64,000 bases of DNA, from positions 1 to 64,000 of the forward strand of contig JAUCQB010000180.1 in the NCBI GenBank assembly GCA_030372985.1. Reading direction: 5' to 3'. The position numbers were made by a program, and so were the translations under genes. Shown in pieces: positions 44,317 to 55,006 of the stretch (position 1 is the stretch's first letter; each line of letters opens with the position of its first letter). The notes under the pieces were generated by a model that searched no databases, was not told the origin of the DNA, and saw nothing but the letters and a program-made list of their open reading frames with translations. The stretch is from Phycisphaerae bacterium. Lineage in GTDB: Bacteria; Planctomycetota; Phycisphaerae; UBA1845; PWPN01.

Positions 44317-45924
44317 TCACTTCCACACGTGCACCAGGCTGTGCTCGATCGGATAGTCCAGGGCTCCGCCGGGGGCGTAGGCCCGGATAGTGATCCGCAA
44401 TGCCCGAGGCCAGCGGAAGGGGAAGGTGCGGTTGCGGAGGCCGGCAGGGTCCATGGTATCGTAGACGCTGGGGTCGGTTGACAGGCCCGTCCAGACGTAG
44501 ATCTCACCCGGCGGAACAGTCTGCCATTTGACGGGCGAGGCGGCCGGGACGAATACCGATCCGCCGCTGGTGACGTCCACCAGGTCCGGCCGGCCGGTGG
44601 CCGGATCGACAACGATCTCTCGCGGGTCGTCATAGGTATATTCGACCTTGAACTCCGAGCACGAGGGCATGAAGTAAGCCGCCGTCCGCGCGGGCATTCC
44701 CGGCGGCGGCATCGGGTCGAGGCGAGTGCGGTATGAATTGCCTCCCGTGGCCGCAGGATTAAAGAACCAGTCGGGCCAGAAGCGATATCCTGGAGGGGCC
44801 TGGTAGTTGAGCACCACGGCCAGCGACAGGGGCGGCTGAACAATCGGACCGACCGGTCCGCTGGGGCCTTGTCTTATCCATTGGTTGGTATTGAATTGCT
44901 GCTGCCGCCACCAGTACGCCGTCAAGTCAGGAGATTCCGCATGAAGAATGTAATAGAAACCATCCCTGGAACAGTAATACGGGGGTTCGGACTCAAGATA
45001 GAACTCAGCCAGTTTGGTTTCCGCACTGCTCCACGTGTACGCGTAGAAGCCCGGATGTATCTGGCTCAAGAATGTCTCCGGCGACCACACGTCATAGATG
45101 ACGTCCGTCATGACGCCGTTCGGATCTGTGCCAAGAACGTAGCTGGACGTCGGCGGCCAGCGCAAGGCGGGATATGTCGGTGGATCGTTGGCGTCCAGCT
45201 TGCGGAAGCCGACCACGCGGCGGGCCAGGTGCCACTCGGAGGCATACCACTGCCCGACCGAATTCTCGACGCGCTTCACCGTGCCGATCCACCCGCCCGT
45301 CGAATTGAGCTTGCCGAGATCGGCATGACCGTAAACCACCTGTTTGTACTGATCGAACATCGCGCCCGGCGGAACGGGATAATAGGCGAAGGGCTCGAAA
45401 CGCTGCTGTGTCAGCAGCATCAGCACGTCGGCGCGGTGAGGGCGAACGATGGACTTGGGCGTATCGGCCGCCTCGACGGCCACGCCGGCGATGGCCAAGA
45501 CGCCCTGCGGGGCACCACCGGCGCCGGCGCCCTTGCCCGTCAGCGTGTTGGCCAGGTCGATGCGCATCGTGTCGGCCGCCTGGAGAAGCTGGCGGTGCAG
45601 TCGGGCCTGGGCCTGGGCGACGCCGCTGGACTTGCCGGCCGTCGAGAAAATCATCGCGATCAGGGTCATCATGCCGACGAGAATGACCAGCGAGACGAGA
45701 AGCTCGGTGAGGGTAAAGGCCCTCTGTAAGGCTGAGGGATGAGGGATGAAGGTCGCACGAGGCGACTCGCCGTGGCGAGATGAGTCAAGATGAGCAGGCA
45801 CACCCCTTCTTGCTCTGGCTGATGGGTGAGAGCTGAGAGCCGACAGCCTTGGCATGGCTGACCGCTGATCGCCGATCGCTGATCGCTTCGGCTCGCCGTT
45901 CATCGATTCATCGCCCCTTCTCAT
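44317..45924 (-). CDS. Prepilin-type protein with long leader (PulJ-like)
   Basis: A 535-aa protein, fourth and last in the prepilin operon. The prepilin processing site is Ala69-Phe70 with Glu at +5 (AFTLTELLVSLVILVGMM), followed by the N-terminal hydrophobic helix. The leader before the site is 69 residues, far longer than the usual 5-25, and includes SAIGDQRSA encoded by the 7-base repeat at 45857-45884. The rest (about 100-535) is a large unassigned beta-rich minor-pilin domain with repeated Trp, Tyr and Pro, suggesting surface binding. The start may instead be ATG 45903 (AAGGGG upstream). Two bases separate it from the previous gene. Minor pseudopilins assemble into type II secretion or type IV pilus fibres. 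Confidence 0.8.
   Translation of the reverse strand: MRRGDESMNGEPKRSAIGDQRSAMPRLSALSSHPSARARRGVPAHLDSSRHGESPRATFIPHPSALQRAFTLTELLVSLVILVGMMTLIAMIFSTAGKSSGVAQAQARLHRQLLQAADTMRIDLANTLTGKGAGAGGAPQGVLAIAGVAVEAADTPKSIVRPHRADVLMLLTQQRFEPFAYYPVPPGAMFDQYKQVVYGHADLGKLNSTGGWIGTVKRVENSVGQWYASEWHLARRVVGFRKLDANDPPTYPALRWPPTSSYVLGTDPNGVMTDVIYDVWSPETFLSQIHPGFYAYTWSSAETKLAEFYLESEPPYYCSRDGFYYILHAESPDLTAYWWRQQQFNTNQWIRQGPSGPVGPIVQPPLSLAVVLNYQAPPGYRFWPDWFFNPAATGGNSYRTRLDPMPPPGMPARTAAYFMPSCSEFKVEYTYDDPREIVVDPATGRPDLVDVTSGGSVFVPAASPVKWQTVPPGEIYVWTGLSTDPSVYDTMDPAGLRNRTFPFRWPRALRITIRAYAPGGALDYPIEHSLVHVWK
45857..45884 (-). repeat. Heptamer repeat inside the leader codons of the PulJ-like gene
   Basis: GCTGACC, GCTGATC, GCCGATC, GCTGATC (7-base period) lie within the leader-peptide codons. 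Another short array, GAGGGAT twice then GAAGG (45734-45750), lies just before the cleavage site of the same gene. Confidence 0.85.
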
Positions 45925-45926
45925 GC

Positions 45927-47359
<1,433 letters not shown>

Positions 47360-47363
<4 letters not shown>

Positions 47364-48340
47364 CTCTTCTCCTCCAGAACGGATCCGGTGAAGCGGTTGA
47401 TGTAGATCGGTGTCGTGCGCTGCAGAAAATCGCGCCGGGCGAACCCGTCCGCCGGATTGATAGCGTTCCACTTGTTTCGATCGTACGCAATCAGCGAGAG
47501 CGATGAATCCTCAACCGTCCGCACAAACGGGGCATACTTGGCGTTTCTCGTCGGGTCTAAGGCGTAGGTCTGTCGATCGTCCTTGAAATAGCACTTGTCG
47601 GCGGGATGCCGGACCAGCTCCCCCGCGGCATTGAAGATGACCAGGAAGTCTTCGAGCCTGCTGTATTCGACGCCCCCGACGAAATTGTCCCCCGGATAGT
47701 ACGGCCGGTATCGCAAGGCACCTTCGGTCAGTTGGGACGGCGACCGTGTCAGGGATTCCCCCGGCGCCACCCAGATATCCTTGGGCAAGGCTACGGGGTC
47801 GAAGCTTCCGACAGGAACCTCGAAAGCCTGCGAGACCGGAGTGCCGGGCCTGCCGGGTGCAAAAGCCACCAGCCGAACCTGCTGATGGTCCAGGGGGAGC
47901 GGAATGAAGTCGTTGAGTTCAAATGCGGCTTTGACGCCCTGTTCAAAGGCGGGCCTGTTGCTCATTCTTTCGACCATGTATCCGCGGCTGTCAACCTTCA
48001 GCGCCCGCTCGATTCGTAGACCCGCCGGCGTGCCGTAGGCCCGGGCGGTTGTCTGGGCGGTCACCAGCAGACTGCCGATCGTGCTGACGGCCGAGGCGGT
48101 CTGGTTAGAGGCGAACATCGGTCCCACGGCCGGTACGGCCAGGGTCGCCACAATCCCCAGAATGGCCAGCACGACCAGGAGTTCGGTGAGGGTGAAGGCC
48201 CTTCGGGCGGGACGCGGGGCGAGGGACGAGGGGCGAGAGGCGACCGGAGAGAATCGTGCCTCCTTACCTCTGGCTGAAAGCTGATCGCTGACTGCTGACA
48301 GCTCCAGCATGGCCGACTGCTTAGGCTTTCCATTCACCAT
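47360..48340 (-). CDS. Prepilin-type protein with long leader (GspH-like)
   Basis: A 326-aa protein. The processing site is Ala48-Phe49 with Glu53 at +5 (AFTLTELLVVLAILGIVATLAVPAV), followed by the usual helix with GspH-type spacing. Its 48-residue leader includes LSAVSDQLSA encoded by the heptamers at 48273-48303. The C-terminal globular part contains DFLVIFNAAGEL, fitting a minor pseudopilin. It is second in the operon, 18 bases after the PulG-like gene, and overlaps the next gene by ATGA. Its function is in a fibre; no assembly ATPase or peptidase gene is near. Confidence 0.82.
48273..48303 (-). repeat. Heptamer repeat in the GspH-like leader
   Basis: GCTGAAA, GCTGATC, GCTGACT, GCTGACA, then GCT: the same heptamer family as at 40673-40703 and 45857-45884. 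It codes for part of the leader before the prepilin cleavage site. Confidence 0.85.
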
Positions 48341-48358
48341 TTGTAATTCCCCCGCTGC

Positions 48359-49162
48359 TTACGGCCCCGGCAGTACCACGTCGTCAGATGATCCCTGCGG
48401 GGTGAACGGCGCGGAGAAGAGGCCGTCCTTGCCCGCCGAGCGGAGCTCCCACCGAGGCGGCAGGCCCTTATTCTCCGGCTTACTCGGATCCTGATCGTGC
48501 GGCATGACCGCCCACCGCAACGGGCGATCCCACGCATCGAGGATCTCGTCGAGTGGTACGTACTGATTGCCCATCGTAAAGGCCTCGTCGCTGTCGAGGT
48601 TCTCCTTGCTGTCCTGGGGCATCTTGTCAATCACGGCCTTGGCCCGCGGGCTGCACTGAGTCAGAAAGAGAACCAGGCATTCGATGCTGGGGTAGTCTCT
48701 CTCGGCACTGGGAGGGGTGTTCACTACATAACCACCGGTGGGAATCCGCCAGCGGCGTTGCAGAGCAGGAGCTGGCGTTCCCTGCAGGTATCGGCGGATC
48801 AGCCAGTTGAATTGCGTGCCGGTAGTGGAATCCCATTCACCAGCGGGCCCTATGTTACCCACCGGCGTGGTTTTCCATGGGGTCGTCGGGCACGGCGGCA
48901 GATGACCAAACCAGTCCGTGTAGCGTGGGTGGGGAACGTTAGGGTCAATGTCCCTGATCTCGATCGGCCGCTCGTCCACGAACGCGTCGATGGCCGTCTT
49001 GAGGGTGTTCATCGTCGTTATGGTACCGGTGACCTTGGCGCTGTTAATCCAGACGTTGGCGCCGATCCCGATCAGGGCCAGGAGCAAGGCGATGATGGAA
49101 ACGACCGCGATCATCTCGACCAGCGAGAAGGCGCGAACGGTATTGGGTCGCATGGTGTTCAT
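48359..49162 (-). CDS. Prepilin-type protein (PulG-like)
   Basis: A 267-aa protein from the ATG at 49162 (AGGAC upstream); the frame extends upstream without protein-like sequence. It is the first gene in the operon and the only one of the four with a normal short leader. The processing site is Ala11-Phe12 with Glu16 at +5 (RAFSLVEMIAVVSIIALLLALIGIGA), then the hydrophobic helix. The globular part lacks a recognisable calcium site and is larger than a GspG major pseudopilin. In all four prepilins the -1 residue is Ala, not the usual Gly. Transcription likely begins in the 49163-49679 gap. Confidence 0.8.
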   Translation of the reverse strand: MNTMRPNTVRAFSLVEMIAVVSIIALLLALIGIGANVWINSAKVTGTITTMNTLKTAIDAFVDERPIEIRDIDPNVPHPRYTDWFGHLPPCPTTPWKTTPVGNIGPAGEWDSTTGTQFNWLIRRYLQGTPAPALQRRWRIPTGGYVVNTPPSAERDYPSIECLVLFLTQCSPRAKAVIDKMPQDSKENLDSDEAFTMGNQYVPLDEILDAWDRPLRWAVMPHDQDPSKPENKGLPPRWELRSAGKDGLFSAPFTPQGSSDDVVLPGP

Positions 49163-49679
49163 CCGTCCTACCCTGCGTCTCGCCCCTGCCGAAATCGCCA
49201 AGGGCCGCCCTGCCGGGGGCGAACATAACATCTTGTCAAGGCAGATGTTACGCTCACACGGCGAACATCCACCCGGATGCATTGGGGCCTCTCTACCGTA
49301 TATCATCGGACACCCCACGTGTCGGGCCAATCTCCAGGCCTGACAAAAGGTTACGGATCTCCGACGGCCCAGGCTCCCTGGCCTCCATCTGATCATATTC
49401 GCAGCGGGCGGCGGTGACAAAGAGGAAGGGTTCAGGGTTCGGGGTTCGGGGTTCGGGCTTCGGGGCATGATCGTAGCCAAGGATGAGGGATGAAGGCTGA
49501 AGGAGGAATCAAGGCGACGCAGTCCGGCATCTTCGCGGTTTCTTCTGACTCGTTCTTCCGCTTTCATCCTTTCACTCGCCCCTGGCCAACCGTCTCCCGC
49601 CCCGGCATTCCTTGCTTTCCCCCGGCTATCGCATAGGCTGGCAGTCCGGCGCATTGTCTGTTTCTTCAGGGAGGACGGG
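49163..49679. other. Divergent intergenic region between prepilin operon and uvrA
   Basis: This 517-base gap is between two divergent units. An imperfect hairpin, TAACATC (49226-49232) and GATGTTA (49244-49250), sits about 65-90 bases before the prepilin start and might be an operator or leader structure. A heptamer array follows at 49428-49465, and GAGGGAT-type heptamers lie near 49485-49505. No gene of convincing quality is seen. Confidence 0.55.
49428..49465. repeat. Heptamer repeat GGGTTCG
   Basis: GGGTTCA, then GGGTTCG three times, then GGCTTCG and GGG, in strict 7-base period. It lies midway between the divergent prepilin and uvrA units. The unit differs in sequence from the GCTGAYN arrays but has the same length. 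Confidence 0.9.
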
Positions 49680-52523
49680 ATGGACAGGCCGGATGAAAGG
49701 GGCGGCACCGACCGGGTCATCCGCATCCAGGGTGCCCGGCAGCACAACCTGCGCAACATTTCCTTGGACATCCCCCGGGACCGGTTCGTAGTGATCACCG
49801 GGCTGAGCGGGTCGGGCAAGAGTTCGCTGGCCTTCGACACCATCCACGCCGAAGGGCAGCGCAAGTACATCGAGACGCTCTCGGCTTACGCCCGGCAGTT
49901 TCTGCAGCAGATGAGCAAGCCGGACGTGGACCACATCGAGGGCCTGCCGCCGACCATCGCCATCGAGCAGCGGGCCAGGGGGATGAACCCGCGATCGACG
50001 GTCACGACGACGACCGAGATTTACGACTACCTGCGGCTGCTGATGGCCCGGGTGGGCGAGCCGCACTGCTGGGAGTGCGGGCGGCGGATCGAACGTTACT
50101 CGCCGCAGCAGATCGTCGATGCCGTCATGGGGCTTCCGGAGAACACGCGGATCATGGTGCTGGCGCCGATCGTTCGCGACCGACGGGGAACGCACCAGGA
50201 AATCATGCAGCAGATTCGCCGCGATGGGTTTGTGCGCATCCGGGCGGATGGACGGGTCTACGATGTGAAAGAGCCGCCGTCGCTGGCCAAGACCAAAAAG
50301 CACACCATCGAAGTGGTTGTGGACCGGATGGTGGTCAAGCCGGGCATGAACACTCGACTGGCCGAGAGCGTGTCCCTGGCCCTGAATTTGGCGGCCGAGA
50401 CGGTGGTCATCGCGGCCGAGCGGGAGCGCGGCACGTGGGAAGAACGCATCTACAGCTCGCGATTCGCCTGCCCCGATCACCCCGAGGCCGCCCTGCCGGA
50501 CCTGTCGCCGAGCCTGTTCAGCTTCAACTCGCCGCACGGGGCGTGCCCGACGTGCGACGGCCTGGGACACGTACCGGAGTTTGACGAGGATCTGATCGTG
50601 GTGGACCCGTCGCTGTCGCTGGCTCAGGGGGCAATCGACGCGTGGCAGCACAGCGGCAAACAGCTCAACATTTTCTATCGAAGGATGCTCAACGACTTCT
50701 GCGAGCAGTTCAGCGTGCCGCCGGACGTGCCGTACAAGAACCTGCCGGCCGAGATCCGCGAGATCCTCATGCACGGTACCAACAAAGAGACGGCCGCGAA
50801 ATACGGAGCCAGGTTCGAAGGCGTGCTGCCCAATCTCAAGCGACGGTGGGAGACGACGGACAACGAGAGCGTCAAGCAGCGGCTGCACGAGTTCCTCAGC
50901 GAGCGGCCGTGCGAGGCCTGCGGCGGGGCCAGGCTCCGGCCCGAGGCCCTGGCGGTCAAGGTGGGAGGCAAAGGTCTGCACGACATCGTGCGTATGACCA
51001 TCGAGCAGGGCCACGCCTTCTTCGCCGGGCTCAAGCTGACCGGCGAGCGATCGATCATCGCCTCGCAGATCCTCCGCGAAGTTGTGCAGCGGCTGCGGTT
51101 CATGATTGACGTCGGCGTCGGGTACCTGGGGCTGGACCGGACCAGTTCGACGTTGTCGGGCGGCGAGGCCCAGCGGATTCGATTGGCCACACAAGTAGGC
51201 AGCGGCATGGTCGGGGTGTGCTACGTGCTCGACGAGCCGACCATCGGGCTGCATCCGCGCGACAACGGCAAGCTGATCGGAACGTTGCGGCGCATGACCG
51301 ACGCGGGGAACACCGTGCTGGTGGTCGAGCATGACGAAGAGACCATCCGGGCGGCGGATCATCTGATCGACATGGGGCCGGGGGCCGGTTCGCACGGCGG
51401 GGAGATCGTCGCGGCCGGGCCGATCGACGTGGTGCTGAGGCACGCGGAATCGACGACTGCCAGGTATCTGCGGGGCGAGGTGACCATTCCCCTGCCCGAA
51501 AAACGCCGCAAAGTGGTGCTCGCGCAGTCGATCCAGGTCAAGGGGGCGGGCGAGAACAACCTCAAGCAGATCGACGTGACCATTCCGGTGGGCTGTTTCG
51601 TGTGCATCACCGGCGTGTCGGGCAGCGGCAAGAGCACGTTGATCAACGAAGTGTTCCTCAGGGGCCTGCGACGGCTGCTCGGGCAGTCGCGGGTGCCGGC
51701 CGGAAAACACGAGCAGATCATCGGGGCCTCGCGGGTGGACAAGGTGGTGCAGATCGATCAGTCGCCCATCGGCCGCACGCCGCGGAGCAACCCGTGCACC
51801 TATACCGGGGCATTCGACCTGATCCGGGCCCTGTTCGCCCGAACGCGCGAGGCCAAGATCCGCGGGTATCGGCCGAGCCGGTTCAGCTTCAACGTGAAAG
51901 GCGGGCGGTGCGAGGCCTGCCAGGGCCAAGGCACCAAGCGGATCGAGATGCACTTTCTGCCGGACATGTTCGTCGATTGCGACCTATGCAAAGGCCGTCG
52001 CTACAATCGCGAGACGCTGGAGGTGCGATACCGAGGCAAGTCGATCGCCGACGTGCTGGACATGCGGGTGGAAGAGAGCATCCCGTTTTTCGCGAATTTC
52101 GAGCGGATCAAGCACGTGCTGCTGGCCCTGGACGACGTCGGGCTGTCGTACATGACGCTGGGGCAGTCGTCGACCACGCTGTCGGGGGGCGAGGCCCAGC
52201 GGGTCAAGCTCGCGGCCGAGCTGGGCAAGCCGGCCACCGACCACACGCTGTATGTGCTCGACGAGCCGACGACCGGGCTGCACTTTGCCGACGTGCACAA
52301 CCTGCTGCGGGTGCTCAACCGACTGGTGGACAAGGGCAACAGCCTGGTGGTCATCGAGCACAACCTCGAAGTGATCAAGTGCGCTGACTGGATCATCGAC
52401 CTGGGGCCCGAGGGCGGCGACGCAGGCGGGCAGGTGGTCGCCGCCGGACGGCCGGAGGAAATCGCCAAGGATGAACGCTCGCACACCGGGCGGTTTCTGC
52501 GGTCAAGGCTGGCGACGATCTGA
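49680..52523 (+). CDS. uvrA: Excinuclease ABC subunit A
   Basis: A 947-aa protein with GGAGG before the ATG. It has two ABC-ATPase halves: Walker A GLSGSGKS (about 41-48) and GVSGSGKS (about 645-652), and signature LSGGEAQR (about 492 and 834). Zinc-binding Cys modules are CWECGRR (about 130), CPTCDGLGH (about 290) and CEACQGQGTKRIE ... CDLCKGRRYN (about 743-776). UvrA scans DNA for bulky lesions with UvrB. The full length and all motifs are intact, so it is functional. The gene is not next to uvrB or uvrC. A small conserved gene follows it convergently. Confidence 0.98.
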   Translation: MDRPDERGGTDRVIRIQGARQHNLRNISLDIPRDRFVVITGLSGSGKSSLAFDTIHAEGQRKYIETLSAYARQFLQQMSKPDVDHIEGLPPTIAIEQRARGMNPRSTVTTTTEIYDYLRLLMARVGEPHCWECGRRIERYSPQQIVDAVMGLPENTRIMVLAPIVRDRRGTHQEIMQQIRRDGFVRIRADGRVYDVKEPPSLAKTKKHTIEVVVDRMVVKPGMNTRLAESVSLALNLAAETVVIAAERERGTWEERIYSSRFACPDHPEAALPDLSPSLFSFNSPHGACPTCDGLGHVPEFDEDLIVVDPSLSLAQGAIDAWQHSGKQLNIFYRRMLNDFCEQFSVPPDVPYKNLPAEIREILMHGTNKETAAKYGARFEGVLPNLKRRWETTDNESVKQRLHEFLSERPCEACGGARLRPEALAVKVGGKGLHDIVRMTIEQGHAFFAGLKLTGERSIIASQILREVVQRLRFMIDVGVGYLGLDRTSSTLSGGEAQRIRLATQVGSGMVGVCYVLDEPTIGLHPRDNGKLIGTLRRMTDAGNTVLVVEHDEETIRAADHLIDMGPGAGSHGGEIVAAGPIDVVLRHAESTTARYLRGEVTIPLPEKRRKVVLAQSIQVKGAGENNLKQIDVTIPVGCFVCITGVSGSGKSTLINEVFLRGLRRLLGQSRVPAGKHEQIIGASRVDKVVQIDQSPIGRTPRSNPCTYTGAFDLIRALFARTREAKIRGYRPSRFSFNVKGGRCEACQGQGTKRIEMHFLPDMFVDCDLCKGRRYNRETLEVRYRGKSIADVLDMRVEESIPFFANFERIKHVLLALDDVGLSYMTLGQSSTTLSGGEAQRVKLAAELGKPATDHTLYVLDEPTTGLHFADVHNLLRVLNRLVDKGNSLVVIEHNLEVIKCADWIIDLGPEGGDAGGQVVAAGRPEEIAKDERSHTGRFLRSRLATI

Positions 52524-52541
52524 GATTAGTTGAGGAAAGGC

Positions 52542-52802
52542 TCAGGGCAGGTTTTCGCCCTTACGAGAGAGATCTCGACCATTCGCGTCCTCAACCCGAA
52601 CGATATGCAGGAGCGAGCAATACATCATGCGGTCGGCGATTCCACTGCCTTCCTCTGCTTCGACACCGATAGTCACGGCGGACCGGCCGATGATGGCCAT
52701 CTCCGGGTGGCGCACCTCATACGTTGTGCCGTCGGAAAGATGGATCCTGACCGGCACGAACGGCTGTCGCCGCAATAGATCTCGCAAGTCTTCAGGCCGC
52801 AT
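52542..52802 (-). CDS. Small conserved planctomycete-type protein, 86 aa
   Basis: An 86-aa protein beginning MRPEDLRDLLRRQPFVPVRIHLSDGTTYEVRHPEMAIIGRS-like (key pieces LLRRQPFVPVRIHLSDG and VRHPEMAIIG), then GVEAEEGSGIADR and YCSLLHIVRVED. I recognise it as a small family widespread in planctomycetes, with no known function. The compact beta-rich pattern suggests a DNA- or ligand-binding fold, but no motif proves it. It ends 18 bases after the uvrA stop, convergent with uvrA. No ribosome site is seen before the ATG at 52802. Confidence 0.78.
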   Translation of the reverse strand: MRPEDLRDLLRRQPFVPVRIHLSDGTTYEVRHPEMAIIGRSAVTIGVEAEEGSGIADRMMYCSLLHIVRVEDANGRDLSRKGENLP

Positions 52803-52853
52803 ATAGACAGTTTAGCGAACCTGGAGCCGCTCGGCAAGCACGAATAGCCCTGA

Positions 52854-53097
52854 GATGGGACACCCCCCCGCTGGTCCCAGATTCCCATCCGCTGGTCCCA
52901 GATTCCTATCTGGGACCCCTCCGCTGACGATTCCCACTCGCTGGTCCCAGATTTCTATCTGGGACCTCTCCGTTGACGATTCCCATCGTCATTCGTGAGA
53001 GAACGCGAAAGGGATTCCGCACCGGGGTGCGGCCCAGAAATGATTCTGGGCCGAGCGGGCTCGATCATCGCTCCCCCATCTCGAAGACGAGATGGGG
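52854..53097. repeat. Intergenic hairpin cassette, diverged relative of the 40408 repeat
   Basis: Successive palindromes with mostly 4-base loops: GGTCCCAGAT/ATCTGGGACC (52894-52917 and again 52943-52966), GACGAT/ATCGTC (52975-52990), CCGCAC/GTGCGG (53017-53032), GGCCCAGAA/TTCTGGGCC (53031-53052) and CCCCATCTCG/CGAGATGGGG (53074-53097). The order GACGAT, GGGATTCCGC, GGCCC-GAA matches one unit of 40408-40663. Relative to that unit, paired bases change together (C-G to T-A, A-T to T-A, G-C to A-T). It fills the space between the 86-aa gene and the end of the sulfatase. Confidence 0.9.
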
Positions 53098-53107
53098 CAC
53101 CCGAAAG

Positions 53108-54871
53108 CTACCAGCTCACGTCGACCTGCCAGGGCCCGGTGGTCTGGTTGTCACGGGTAACGTCGATACGCAGTTCGGTATCGCCTTCCGGCAACGAAAC
53201 ACTCTCGAAGAGGATGTCCTTCGCGTCGGCCGGAACGGGCAGCGTTTTCTCGTATCCGCCTGCCATCAGCTTGACCTGGCCCGCGGCCGAGTTCGGTTGC
53301 AGACGCATGAGCATGCGATACGAGTCCTTCTTCGCGACGTGCAGCAGCCACTTGCCCCTCACGCCGTAAGTTTCCTTGCCGGCCGCGACCCGCCGCCAAT
53401 CCTGGCGTGTCAGCGTGACCGGGTTCTGAAGCGGGGTCCCGATCTGGATCCGCGGCGGGGCGTAGTTGTCCGGGCGGGTCGAGCTGACATCCTTGAACCA
53501 CGCTTCGTATTCCTTTTTCAGTTTTTCGACGACCTCAGGATGCTTGTCAGCGAGATTGTTCTCCTCACGCGGATCTTGCATCGGGCGATACAACTCGAAC
53601 TGCGGCGGGCCGGACCATTGTTCGCGGCCGAATCCTGAGGCGTTGACCAGCTTCCATTCCTGGTTGCGTGCCATGAAATGGTGATACAGGATCGGGACGT
53701 CGCCACGATGCGTCTGGATGAAGAGCGTGCGGTCGGGCCAATCGACCTGGCGGCCCTCCAGGAGGGGCAGGATGTTCCGGCCGTCGAGTTTCACGCCTTG
53801 GGGGACGGGTGCGCCGCAGGCCTCCAGCAGCGTCGGCATGATGTCGATATGGGCGGCGATGCGGTCCGAGGTGTGACCGGCCTTCAGTCTCGCCGGCCAT
53901 CGGACCAGCAGCAGTGTACGGACGCCGCCGTCATGCACATCTGCCTTGGTTCCCCGGAACGGCCCGACGTATCGCCGGCTGGCCGGGCCGTTGTCCGTCA
54001 GGAAGATGACGATGGTGTCGTTCGCCACGCCCAGTCGGTCGAGCCCCGCCACCAGCTTGCCGACGTTCTCGTCGATGTTGGTGATCATTGCGAAGATGCG
54101 GGCGACGCGGTCAAGTTCCTTCTCTTCGGGCTTGCCGCCGCTCTTGGTCAGAACCACAGGTGACAGATCCATGGTCTTGTACTGCTGGTAAAGCTTCTGC
54201 GGAATGTCGTTGAGCGGGTCGTGCGGGGCGTTCGTCGGAATATACGCGAAGAAGGGCCGTTTCTGTTCGATGCATTTGCCCATCCAGTTCATCGCGGCGT
54301 CGAAGTAGACATCGGTGCAGTAGCCCTTCTGCGGCTCGGGATGACCATTGTGGAACAGGATAGGATCGGTGTACTTGCCCTCGCCGCCGGGCGGGTCTGA
54401 TGGCTGACTGATGCCTCCGCCGCGGATGACCAGTGCCTCCTCGAATCCCTGATCCATCGCCCGCATGGGGTAGCAGTCGCCGAGGTGCCACTTGCCGAAG
54501 ATGCCGGTCGCATAGCCCGCGTCACGCAGGGCCTCGGCGATGGTGACCTCCTGCGGCTCCATCATCGCCCGCCCGATGTAGGTGTCGAACGCCCGGGTGC
54601 GGTAGCTGTAACGACCGGTCATCAGGCAGGCCCGCGTCGGCGTGCACACCGGACTGACGTAGAAGTCGGTCATCCGGGCGCTGTCGGCGTACAGCGAGTC
54701 AATGTGGGGCGTGCGTATCACCGGGTTGCCGGTGCAGCCAAAGTCGCCGTACCCTTGATCGTCGGTCATGATCAGGACGACATTGGGGCGCTTCTCGGCT
54801 GCTTTCAAGACAATCGGCAGAGCGGCAACAGCCAATACGACAATCGCGACAAAGACAGACGGGACGCGCAT
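53108..54871 (-). CDS. Secreted arylsulfatase-type sulfatase (S1)
   Basis: A 587-aa protein with GGAGG 7 bases before the ATG. A signal peptide (1-24) is followed by the alkaline-phosphatase fold sulfatase domain (about 28-475): Asp37-Asp38 of TDDQGYGDFG, the FGly site Cys76 in VCTPTRACLMTGR (C-x-P-x-R, needing formylglycine modification), GKWHLGD and DNGP. The C-terminal part (about 480-587) looks like a beta domain. It removes sulfate from carbohydrate or other esters. No formylglycine-generating enzyme is in the window. It sits near the thioredoxin and the HtrA, and 5.6-12 kb from the DUF4838 and GH106-like genes. Confidence 0.94.
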   Translation of the reverse strand: MRVPSVFVAIVVLAVAALPIVLKAAEKRPNVVLIMTDDQGYGDFGCTGNPVIRTPHIDSLYADSARMTDFYVSPVCTPTRACLMTGRYSYRTRAFDTYIGRAMMEPQEVTIAEALRDAGYATGIFGKWHLGDCYPMRAMDQGFEEALVIRGGGISQPSDPPGGEGKYTDPILFHNGHPEPQKGYCTDVYFDAAMNWMGKCIEQKRPFFAYIPTNAPHDPLNDIPQKLYQQYKTMDLSPVVLTKSGGKPEEKELDRVARIFAMITNIDENVGKLVAGLDRLGVANDTIVIFLTDNGPASRRYVGPFRGTKADVHDGGVRTLLLVRWPARLKAGHTSDRIAAHIDIMPTLLEACGAPVPQGVKLDGRNILPLLEGRQVDWPDRTLFIQTHRGDVPILYHHFMARNQEWKLVNASGFGREQWSGPPQFELYRPMQDPREENNLADKHPEVVEKLKKEYEAWFKDVSSTRPDNYAPPRIQIGTPLQNPVTLTRQDWRRVAAGKETYGVRGKWLLHVAKKDSYRMLMRLQPNSAAGQVKLMAGGYEKTLPVPADAKDILFESVSLPEGDTELRIDVTRDNQTTGPWQVDVSW

Positions 54872-55006
54872 GATGAATCCTCCTGAAAACCGTGCGCAAC
54901 GATACCGCAGGATCGACCGCGAGCCAACTGTTCCGTCAAAGCCCTGGTGGCTGTGTCGACGCTCAGATTTCAGGATGGAGGTCTCCGAACGGACGTTGTT
55001 GCGAGA

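Noticed and set aside
49626-51953. 775-codon minus-strand frame antisense to uvrA
   Set aside because: The plus-strand UvrA has every motif; the antisense frame is His/Arg/Pro-rich with no domain.
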